A stretch of DNA of 5,123 nt, from NCBI GenBank assembly GCA_025363375.1, contig JANYDZ010000560.1:1-5123 (forward strand), written 5' to 3'. Shown here one piece after another: positions 1-5,123 of this stretch. How positions within the stretch are numbered: the stretch's first letter is position 1; the number at the start of each line of letters is the position of its first letter. Origin of the DNA: Hyphomicrobiales bacterium (GTDB lineage: Bacteria > Pseudomonadota > Alphaproteobacteria > Rhizobiales > Beijerinckiaceae). Under the pieces are notes generated by a model that did not search any database, was not told the origin of the DNA, and saw only the letters and a list, made by a program, of their open reading frames with translations. The translations under genes and the position numbers were made by a program.

Positions 1-478
1 AGGGGCGTCCTTCCGGCCCCGTCATATAGGCGAGCCCGCCCATCATCTGCACGACCTCGTCGAGCGCCGTGCGGTTCTCGTAGGGCCCGGGCAAAAAGCC
101 CTTGTGCGACACATAGATCAGGCGAGGATTGAGTTTTGTCAGCGTCGCCTTGTCGAAGCCGAGCTTCTCCATCGCGCCCGCCTTGAAATTCTCGCTGAAC
201 ACATCCGCGCCCGCGACGAGTTTCAATACAATCTCGCGCCCCCGCGGATCATGAACGTCGACGGCGAGACTTTTCTTGTTGCGGCTTGTCATCGCAAAAA
301 ATCCCGCGCCCGAGCCTGTCAGCCTGCGCGAGGAATCGCCGCGCAAAGGCTCAACCTTGATCACTTCCGCCCCGAGGTCGCCCAGGATCAGCCCGCAGGT
401 GGGGCCCATGACCATATGCGTGAATTCAACGACGCGGACGCCGGCGAGGGGGAGATTTGGCTCCGACATATCGGTCAT
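1..478 (-). CDS. CaiB/BaiF family CoA-transferase (class III), N-terminal 159 residues, cut by the window edge
   Basis: Class III CoA-transferases move CoA from an acyl-CoA donor to a carboxylic acid, usually in the cytoplasm and often in breakdown of unusual acids. Translating the minus strand from 478 gives an unbroken frame to the window edge. It opens MTDMSEPNLPLAGVRVVEFT, then a MGPTCGLILGDLGAEVIKVE stretch (residues 24-43), the classic N-terminal Rossmann-like signature of the family. A GDSSRR segment follows (48-52), then NKKSLAVDVHDPRGR (67-81), a DVFSENFKAGAMEKLG segment (92-107), and a KGFLPGPYENRTALDEV region with MMGGLAYMTG (126-154). The family is normally about 390-410 residues; the catalytic Asp (near 169 in formyl-CoA transferase) lies off the edge, so activity cannot be judged. 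ATG at 478 is preceded by only a weak GAG; the ATG at 469 is an equally possible start. It diverges from the Rieske gene across 71 bp, suggesting shared control. Family certain; substrate unknown. Confidence 0.92.
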   Translation of the reverse strand, partial: MTDMSEPNLPLAGVRVVEFTHMVMGPTCGLILGDLGAEVIKVEPLRGDSSRRLTGSGAGFFAMTSRNKKSLAVDVHDPRGREIVLKLVAGADVFSENFKAGAMEKLGFDKATLTKLNPRLIYVSHKGFLPGPYENRTALDEVVQMMGGLAYMTGPEGRP

Positions 479-549
479 GATGATCTCGCGCTTGCGGGCG
501 GCCCGTTCAAGCGTCAAGATAAACACATTGGAATAAAAGGTCCCGGGCC
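479..549. promoter_or_regulatory. Divergent intergenic spacer between the CoA-transferase and Rieske oxygenase genes
   Basis: This 71-bp gap must hold, or be flanked by, the start signals of both divergent genes. The right half (about 515-540) is noticeably AT-richer than the genes and contains AAAAGG at 535-540, spaced 9 bases before the oxygenase ATG, which serves as its ribosome binding site. I could not find a convincing sigma70 -35/-10 pair in either direction, nor a clear operator palindrome. Its role as shared regulatory DNA is inferred from the arrangement alone. Confidence 0.4.
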
Positions 550-1878
550 ATGTTGAGCGAAGACCAGAACCGCCTTCTCACCCGCGTCGAAAACAACGCG
601 CCCGCCGGCAAGCTGCTGGCGTCCCACTGGCAACCCGCCGCGCTGCTCGATGAGCTTGAGGGCCCGCGTCCGCTCAAGGCGCTCAAACTTCTCGGCCGCG
701 ATCTCGTCCTTTTCCGCGACGCGGCCGGCCGCCTCGGCCTGATCGACAGGGATTGCCCGCATCGCAACGCCGACCTCGCCTATGGGCGCCTTGAAGACGG
801 CGGCATCCGCTGCGCCTTTCACGGCTGGCTTTTCGATGTCGAGGGCAAATGTCTGGAGACTCCCGCCGAACCCGAAGGCGGCAAGCTCTGCCGGAATATT
901 CGCCAGAGGTCCTATCCCGTGCAGGCGCGCGCCGGCATCGTCTTTGCTTATCTCGGCGATGGCGAGGCGCCGGCCTTTCCGCATTTCGACTGTTTCATTG
1001 CGCCCGATACACACACATTCGCGTTCAAGGGGCTAGTGGAATCCAACTGGCTGCAAGCTCTCGAAGTTGGCATGGACCCGGCCCACGCCTCCTATCTGCA
1101 CCGCTACGCCGAGGACGACGACCCCAACGCCGGCTATGGCAAACCGTTCCGCGGCGCATCCGCCAATTCCAACATGCCAATCACCAAGGTGCTGCGTGAA
1201 TATGGCCGCCCGCGCATCGATGTCGAGGAAACCGACTACGGCCTGCGCATCGTCGCGACGCGCGAGATCGATCCTTCGTTGAAGCACGTGCGCGTCACGA
1301 ACATCGCTTTCCCCAACGCCTTCGTCATTCCGCTTTCCGCGGAAATGACGATTTCGCAATGGCATGCGCCGGTGGACGACGTGAACAATTACTGGTTCGC
1401 CATTTTCACCAGCTTTACCGGTCCCGTCGACAAACGCGCCATGCGCGCGCAACGCCTCGCGCAATATGATTTGCCCGACTACCGTTCGAAGCGAAACCGC
1501 GACAACAACTACGGCTACGATCCCGATGAACAGAAACGTTCCACCTATACCGGCATGGGCTATGACGTGAACGCCCACGACCAATGGGCGATTGAATCGC
1601 AGGGGCGTATTCAGGACCGCACGCGCGAACATCTGGGCCAGTCGGACAAGGCGATCTCCGCCTATCGGCGCATGTTGCGCGCGGAAATCGAAAACGTTCA
1701 GGCCGGCAAAAAGCCGCTCATGGCGTTGAGCGAGACGCGCGCCCGGACGTTGCGCGGCCCAGTCGCCGTCGACGGTCTCGCGCGCGGCATTGAAGCGGAA
1801 CAATTCTGGAAAATGCTCGACGCCGAACGCCGCGCCGCGGCGCCATGGCCGTCGCAACCGCCGCTGGCGGCGGAATAG
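550..1878 (+). CDS. Rieske [2Fe-2S] non-heme iron oxygenase large subunit, phthalate-dioxygenase-like
   Basis: Oxygenase component that uses electrons from a separate reductase to insert oxygen into an aromatic or similar substrate in the cytoplasm. The 442-residue protein shows an N-terminal Rieske domain with cluster ligands C69-x-H71 (CPHRNADL) and C88-x2-H91 (CAFHGW). The catalytic domain carries NWLQALEVGMDPAHASYLH (166-184), where H179 and H184 fit the iron-binding histidines and D176 the acid bridging Rieske and iron sites. The DQWAIES segment (344-350) probably supplies the carboxylate ligand D344, followed by IQDRTREHLGQSDKAI (354-369), a hallmark of phthalate-dioxygenase-like alpha-only enzymes. 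Length matches this group. The ATG at 550 gives the expected MLSEDQNRLLTRV beginning and has AAAAGG at 535-540. The stop is 3 bases before the ligase start, so the two are co-translated or nearly so. No reductase or ferredoxin gene is in view. Family is sure; substrate is not. Confidence 0.95.
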   Translation: MLSEDQNRLLTRVENNAPAGKLLASHWQPAALLDELEGPRPLKALKLLGRDLVLFRDAAGRLGLIDRDCPHRNADLAYGRLEDGGIRCAFHGWLFDVEGKCLETPAEPEGGKLCRNIRQRSYPVQARAGIVFAYLGDGEAPAFPHFDCFIAPDTHTFAFKGLVESNWLQALEVGMDPAHASYLHRYAEDDDPNAGYGKPFRGASANSNMPITKVLREYGRPRIDVEETDYGLRIVATREIDPSLKHVRVTNIAFPNAFVIPLSAEMTISQWHAPVDDVNNYWFAIFTSFTGPVDKRAMRAQRLAQYDLPDYRSKRNRDNNYGYDPDEQKRSTYTGMGYDVNAHDQWAIESQGRIQDRTREHLGQSDKAISAYRRMLRAEIENVQAGKKPLMALSETRARTLRGPVAVDGLARGIEAEQFWKMLDAERRAAAPWPSQPPLAAE

Positions 1879-1881
1879 CTC

Positions 1882-3315
1882 ATGACCTTCGTCGAAAAGC
1901 ACAATCTCTGGACGCCCGCCCAGCACGACGCGGCGCGTGAAGTGGCGCGCCGGGTCGAGGCGGAAGACCTCGAAGTCGTGCGCTTTTCTTGCGCCGACGC
2001 GCATGGAATCTTGCGCGGCAAAACCCTGGTTGCGGCGGGCGCGCCAAAAGCCATGCAAAGCGGCGTCGCGCTGACCTCCACCATGTTGCTGAAAGACACT
2101 TCGCACCGCACGGCCTTTCCCGTTTTCACCGCTGGCGGCGGTTTCGGCATGAAGGAGTTGCAGGGCGCCGCCGACCTCGTGATGATCGCCGATCCCACGA
2201 CGTTCCACGTGCTGCCGTGGGCGCGTAAAACCGGTTGGGCGCTCTGCGATCTCTATTTTCCGGACGGCCGGCCCTTTCCATTTTCCACGCGGCATCTCTA
2301 TCGCGGCATCGTCGAAAAACTCGCCGGGCGCGGTTATGAATTTCTCGCGGGCCTCGAAGTCGAGTTTCATCTTTTCAATTTGAAAGATCCCAGACTCGCG
2401 CCCACGGACGCCGGACAGCCCGGCAATCCGCCGGAGGTCGCGCTTCTCTCTCAAGGTTATCAATATCTCACCGAACAGCGCTTCGATCAGATGGATCCCG
2501 CCGTCGAACTTATTCGCCGTGATCTGCAGGCGCTGGGCTTGCCCCTGCGTTCGGTCGAGGTCGAGATGGGCCCGAGTCAGGTGGAAATGACCTTCGAGCC
2601 GCGCGCGGGAATCGCCGCCGCCGATCTCATGGTGTTGTTGCGCTCCGCCGTCAAACAAAGCGCCCGTCGCAACGGCCTGCACGCGACCTTTATGTGCAGG
2701 CCGAAAATCCCCAACGTCATGTCGTCGGGCTGGCATTTGCATCAATCGCTGCGCACCAAGGACGGGGCCAACGCGTTTATGGCGCCCGAGGGCGGCGGGA
2801 TGTTTACGGACATCGCCAGGCATTGGCTGGGCGGCTTGCTCGCCCATGCCCGCGAGGCAAGCCTTTTCACCACGCCCACCATCAACGGCTATCGGCGCTA
2901 TCGCGCCAATTCGCTGGCGCCTGACCGCGCCATCTGGGGCAAGGACAACCGTGGCGTGATGATCCGCGCCATCGGCGCGCCGGGAGATCCCGCGACGCGG
3001 CTCGAAAACCGCGTCGGCGAGCCCGCCGCAAATCCTTATATCTACATGGCCGCGCAAATTCTCAGCGGCCTCGACGGCCTCGACCACAAGCGCGACCCGG
3101 GTCCCGACGCCGACGCGCCCTACGAGACAAAGGCGCCTATGTTGGCGACGACGATTGACGAAGCCGTTGCCGCCCTCGCCTCAGACCCGTTTTTCCGCGC
3201 CGGCTTTGGCGACGGCTTCATCGACTACTTCCTCGCCATCAAACGCGCGGAATTGGCGCGCTTCAACGCCGAGGTGAGCGAGTGGGAGCAGCGGGAATAT
3301 TTCGATCTGTTTTGA
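1882..3315 (+). CDS. Glutamine synthetase family protein, probable gamma-glutamyl-amine ligase
   Basis: GS-fold enzymes activate glutamate with ATP and join its gamma-carboxyl to ammonia or an amine. The 477-residue protein has an N-terminal beta-grasp part (about 28-115, with FSCADAHGILRGK at 35-47) and a catalytic domain. Metal-site residues are all in place: E159 and E161 in GLEVEFHLF; E228 and E235 in EMGPSQVEM; H285 in SGWHLHQSL (282-290); and R373, E375 and R377 in TRLENRVGEPAANPYIYMA. The glutamate/ATP region reads NGYRRYRANSLAPDRAIWG (335-353). The variant residues (NGYRRY rather than NSYKRL, ELEM-like glutamate loop) and the absence of a recognisable GlnA adenylylation-tyrosine motif argue against housekeeping GlnA. 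They fit the PuuA/TdnQ-like ligases acting on amines. A GGCGGA at 1869-1874, inside the end of the oxygenase gene, serves as ribosome binding site for the ATG at 1882. The tight link with a Rieske oxygenase suggests an amine-oxidation pathway, but the amine is unknown. Confidence 0.9.
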   Translation: MTFVEKHNLWTPAQHDAAREVARRVEAEDLEVVRFSCADAHGILRGKTLVAAGAPKAMQSGVALTSTMLLKDTSHRTAFPVFTAGGGFGMKELQGAADLVMIADPTTFHVLPWARKTGWALCDLYFPDGRPFPFSTRHLYRGIVEKLAGRGYEFLAGLEVEFHLFNLKDPRLAPTDAGQPGNPPEVALLSQGYQYLTEQRFDQMDPAVELIRRDLQALGLPLRSVEVEMGPSQVEMTFEPRAGIAAADLMVLLRSAVKQSARRNGLHATFMCRPKIPNVMSSGWHLHQSLRTKDGANAFMAPEGGGMFTDIARHWLGGLLAHAREASLFTTPTINGYRRYRANSLAPDRAIWGKDNRGVMIRAIGAPGDPATRLENRVGEPAANPYIYMAAQILSGLDGLDHKRDPGPDADAPYETKAPMLATTIDEAVAALASDPFFRAGFGDGFIDYFLAIKRAELARFNAEVSEWEQREYFDLF

Positions 3316-3355
3316 GAGCATTTTTTGGGATAAATGCTCCAAAGAGAATTCTTTG
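3316..3355 (+). terminator. Tandem hairpins immediately after the ligase stop, possible terminator
   Basis: The first base after the TGA stop begins a perfect 8-bp stem, GAGCATTT (3316-3323) pairing with AAATGCTC (3332-3339) over an 8-base loop. Directly abutting it is a second stem, CAAAGA (3340-3345) with TCTTTG (3350-3355) over GAAT. Neither is followed by a clean run of T, only TCCGTTTT, so this is not a textbook intrinsic terminator. The position at the end of the operon still makes transcript-end formation or 3'-end stabilisation the simplest role. It could instead be a member of a dispersed hairpin repeat. Confidence 0.45.
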
Positions 3356-3408
3356 TCCGTTTTGCGCTGCAATATCCAGACATGCTGCGAACTCGACGTC
3401 GATTGTTT

Positions 3409-3545
3409 TCCAGGTCCGACTTCGTTCTTATTCACGACTTGGCCCATTGGCGTGGTGCGGGGATTGACCCAGCAGGCGCATTTTCGTCGCGCCCGATGAC
3501 GTCGTTGGCGCCGCCGGGCGTAAAGGGAACAATCAGGCGCGCCGA
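3409..3545 (-). pseudogene. Decayed remnant of a Bug/TctC-family periplasmic solute-binding protein
   Basis: Bug proteins are the receptors of tripartite tricarboxylate transporters and related uptake systems. On the minus strand, one frame at 3536-3489 reads LIVPFTPGGANDVIGR, which matches the very characteristic N-terminal block of mature Bug proteins (typically RLIVPFAPGG followed by aspartate and an arginine). One base further the adjacent frame gives TKMRLLGQ (3487-3464), resembling the KM-x-LLG that follows in the family. A different frame at 3447-3409 gives MGQVVNKNEVGPG, resembling the GQ-VVVEN-GAG block that comes next. The family is about 320 residues, and here only some 45 codons' worth survive across shifted frames with no signal peptide and no downstream part. 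This is therefore a broken relic, not a gene. Recognition is by eye; the first block is strong, the others weaker. Confidence 0.6.
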
Positions 3546-3589
3546 AAGCGCCGAAACCATGGAAATCACGCAGGAGCGGCGATCAATCA

Positions 3590-3603
3590 CGCGGCGTTCC
3601 GCG
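3590..3603 (-). terminator. GC-rich hairpin just after modC, weak terminator candidate
   Basis: Five bases past the modC stop (minus direction) a 5-bp stem CGCGG/CCGCG closes a four-base AACG loop. It could help end the modBC transcript, but the stem is short and no T-run follows, so it may simply be chance in GC-rich DNA. Confidence 0.25.
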
Positions 3604-3608
3604 ATCTT

Positions 3609-4289
3609 TCACCATACAACCGCGCGATGGGCGGGGCTCACAGCTCTCACGTCTTTCACGCGTCCGCCCTCGATCGTCACGATCTCGTCGGCGATGCGCT
3701 CCACTTCGTCGATCGCGTGGCTCACGTAGACGATCGGTATCGCAAAGCGGTCGCGCAGTTTTTCGATATAGGGCAGAATATCAGCGCGCCGCGCCGCGTC
3801 CAGCGCGGCGAGCGGTTCGTCCATCAGGATCAGGCGCGGCGACATCAGCAGGGCCCGGCCGATAGCGACGCGTTGCTGCTCGCCGCCGGAAAGACGCCGC
3901 GGGCGCCGCGTCAGCAAAGGTTCAATGCCCAGCAGCGCGACGACCTCGTCAAACGGGACCTGCCGCGGCGTCCTGCCCGCGAACCAACGGCCGTAATTGA
4001 GGTTCTGCTTCACGTTCAGGTGTGGAAACAGCCGCCCTTCCTGAAACACATAGCCAATACGGCGCTTGTGCGGCGGCGTGAAAATGCGCGCGGCGGAATC
4101 AAACCATACGTCGCCGTTCACCGCGAGCCGCCCGCCTTGCGGCCGCGACAATCCCGCGAGAATGTTAAGCAGCGTCGACTTGCCGGCGCCGGAGGGTCCG
4201 AACAACGCCGAGATTGGCCCCTCAAGCGTCAGCGACACATTAAGATCGAATTCGCCGACGCGGTGCCTGATGTCGAGAAACACGCTCAC
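3609..4289 (-). CDS. modC: Molybdate ABC transporter ATP-binding protein ModC, short form without Mop/TOBE domain
   Basis: ATPase that powers molybdate (and tungstate) import with the ModB permease at the inner membrane. The 226-residue protein holds a full nucleotide-binding domain: Walker A GPSGAGKST (31-39), Q-loop Q83 in YVFQEGRLFPHLNV (a ModC-like stretch), signature LSGGEQQR (133-140), Walker B LILMDEP (153-159, catalytic E158), D-loop LAALD (160-164) and switch H191. The match GRLFPHLNVKQNLNYG is typical of ModC. Full ModC proteins are about 350 residues with a C-terminal molybdate-binding Mop/TOBE domain; this one stops after EGGRVKDVRAVSPAHRAVVW, and none of the three frames downstream restores that domain. 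It starts with GTG at 4289 in a 4-base GTGA overlap with the modB stop, so translation is coupled. Assignment as ModC rests on sequence character plus the modB neighbour. Confidence 0.9.
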   Translation of the reverse strand: MSVFLDIRHRVGEFDLNVSLTLEGPISALFGPSGAGKSTLLNILAGLSRPQGGRLAVNGDVWFDSAARIFTPPHKRRIGYVFQEGRLFPHLNVKQNLNYGRWFAGRTPRQVPFDEVVALLGIEPLLTRRPRRLSGGEQQRVAIGRALLMSPRLILMDEPLAALDAARRADILPYIEKLRDRFAIPIVYVSHAIDEVERIADEIVTIEGGRVKDVRAVSPAHRAVVW

Positions 4290-4978
4290 AGGTCCGTCGC
4301 CTTGCCCGACACGCGCCGCGCGCAGAGTTCCGACAACAGCAACGCCGCCATCGCGATGACAATCGCGACAAGCGTGAGCCGCATGGCTGCCGCGTCGCCC
4401 GACGGGGTCTGCGTGCTGGTGTAAATGGCGGTCGCGATGGTCCGGGTCTCGCCGGGGATGTTCGAAACGAAAGTAATAGTAGCGCCAAATTCGCCAAGCG
4501 CCTTGGCGAACCCGAGAATCGCCCCCGCAAAAATGCCGGGCAGAGCCAGCGGCAAGGTGACGGTGGCGAACACCATGGCGGGCGAAGCGCCGAGGGTGGA
4601 AGCCGCCTCTTCAAGCTTGGGATCGACCGCCTCCATCGAAAGCCTGATGGCCCGCACCACCAACGGGAACGCCATGACAGCGGCGGCCAGCGCCGCGCCC
4701 GTCCAGCGAAACGAAAACACGATTCCGCAGCACGACTCGAAGAATTCGCCGAACAATCCGCGCCGGCCGAACCACAGCAGCAGCAGATACCCCGTCACAA
4801 CAGGCGGCAACACCAGCGGCAGGTGGATGATCCCGTTGAGCAGCGACTTGCCCCAGAATTCCCGACGCGCCAACACATGGGCGGCGAGGATGGCCGGCGG
4901 CAACGACGCCAGCGTCGCCGCCAGCGCAATGCGCAGGCTCAGCCAGATGGCGGTGGACTCATCGGGGGTGAAGGACAC
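4286..4978 (-). CDS. modB: Molybdate ABC transporter permease ModB
   Basis: Inner-membrane permease of the molybdate importer, forming a dimer that passes molybdate from the ModA binding protein inward. The 230 residues match the family's usual length. Hydrophobic segments lie at about 11-35, 47-70, 92-110, 143-160 and 200-218. The EAA loop that docks onto ModC is clear: EEAASTLGASPAMVF (123-137) followed by TLPLALPGIFAG (141-152) and the ModB-typical FAKALGEFGATITFVSNIPGETRT (157-180). The start is GTG at 4978. An in-frame TAG at 5000-5002 leaves no other start codon upstream, and the N-terminus (ESTAIWLSLRIALAAT) fits ModB. There is no obvious Shine-Dalgarno in front of the GTG, which is odd. 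It is the first gene of modBC and lies just downstream of a ModE-type operator. modA, normally first, is not seen. Confidence 0.95.
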   Translation of the reverse strand: MSFTPDESTAIWLSLRIALAATLASLPPAILAAHVLARREFWGKSLLNGIIHLPLVLPPVVTGYLLLLWFGRRGLFGEFFESCCGIVFSFRWTGAALAAAVMAFPLVVRAIRLSMEAVDPKLEEAASTLGASPAMVFATVTLPLALPGIFAGAILGFAKALGEFGATITFVSNIPGETRTIATAIYTSTQTPSGDAAAMRLTLVAIVIAMAALLLSELCARRVSGKATDL

Positions 4979-4997
4979 GGGAACCGGGAACTCGAGG

Positions 4998-5021
4998 CGC
5001 TATATCCACCTAGATACATCG
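4998..5021 (-). promoter_or_regulatory. Putative ModE (molybdate-responsive) operator upstream of modBC
   Basis: Read on the minus strand, CGATGTAT and ATATAGCG flank an 8-base centre, forming an imperfect inverted repeat (6 of 8 positions symmetrical). The spacing and pattern CG-x-T-x-TAT...ATA-x-CG coincide with the known E. coli modA operator, whose halves are CGTTATAT and ACATAACG in a 24-bp site. In the E. coli system molybdate-bound ModE sits on this site and represses the transport operon; the same job is inferred here. The site ends 20 bases before the modB GTG and probably overlaps the promoter: TTGCCG (5033-5038) with TATCTA 16 bases on is one weak candidate -35/-10 pair, and TATAGC within the site is another -10. 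Confidence 0.7.
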
Positions 5022-5123
5022 AAAATGCATGGCGGCAAAGCTTGCCCGTCGCGCCGCCCCATTGGCGCGCCGACCGCCACCGCCTATGAACAGCGCGCGC
5101 CAGCCTCAGGACAAACCTTTGAC

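Noticed and set aside
512..517. TTGACG on the minus strand as a -35 box for the CoA-transferase
   Set aside because: No -10-like hexamer occurs at a suitable distance (CAAGCG at 17 bp), and the start codon is too close.
104..556. 150-codon plus-strand frame
   Set aside because: It is the complement of the CoA-transferase, whose minus-strand translation is a clear family match.
1033..3087. 684-codon open frame on the minus strand, antisense to the oxygenase and ligase genes
   Set aside because: It lies wholly opposite two well-supported genes with full sets of catalytic motifs. Its translation is rich in Arg, Gly, Ala and His with no recognisable domain, as expected for the complement of high-GC coding DNA.
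3393..3402. 10-bp palindrome TCGACGTCGA
   Set aside because: Isolated, with no second copy or promoter nearby; likely chance.
3181..3447. 88-codon minus-strand frame beginning MGQVVNKNEV
   Set aside because: Its first 13 codons are kept as part of the Bug relic. The rest runs through the hairpins and into the antisense of the ligase C-terminus, so it is not a gene.
3627..4424. 265-codon plus-strand frame
   Set aside because: It is the shadow of modC and the end of modB, with no domain-like sequence.
5086..5123. Possible start of a rightward gene (ATG at 5086, MNSARQPQDKPLT)
   Set aside because: Only 12 full codons are visible, with no ribosome binding site and no recognisable similarity. 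A divergent modA or modE is conceivable but unsupported.
5000..5123. C-terminal end of a minus-strand modA upstream of modB
   Set aside because: Two minus-strand frames close early (TGA near 5106, TAG near 5085) without ModA-like ends, and the open third frame shows no ModA character.

Overview
The window looks like chromosomal DNA from a GC-rich proteobacterium, most likely an alphaproteobacterium of the Hyphomicrobiales/Rhizobiales type. This is inferred from roughly 70% GC in the genes, codon use, and the flavour of the protein families; no marker gene fixes the taxon. Two unrelated modules meet tail to tail at about 3316-3608.

Left module (1-3315) appears catabolic. A CaiB/BaiF (class III) CoA-transferase, cut by the left edge, runs on the minus strand from 478. 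Diverging from it after a 71-bp spacer is a two-gene unit on the plus strand. The first gene is a phthalate-dioxygenase-like Rieske oxygenase large subunit (550-1878). Three bases after its stop comes a glutamine-synthetase-family gamma-glutamyl ligase (1882-3315). A GS-like ligase coupled to a Rieske oxygenase recalls aniline-type pathways, in which an amine is gamma-glutamylated before or during oxygenation. The oxygenase here is of a different (alpha-only) type, and no small subunit, reductase or amidotransferase-like partner is visible, so the substrate is unknown.

Convergent junction (3316-3608) carries no intact gene. It begins with two small hairpins just after the ligase stop, in a stretch of about 44% GC. 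It then holds a decayed, frameshifted minus-strand remnant of a Bug/TctC-type periplasmic solute-binding protein, a family often found beside CoA-transferases and oxygenases in catabolic clusters.

Right module (3609-5021) is a molybdate ABC transporter on the minus strand: modB (permease, GTG start) overlapping modC (ATPase, GTG start) by 4 bp. The ModC is short and lacks the usual C-terminal Mop/TOBE domain. A good ModE-type operator (4998-5021) sits directly upstream of modB, pointing to repression by molybdate-loaded ModE. No modA is visible between the operator and the right edge; it may lie beyond the window or elsewhere.
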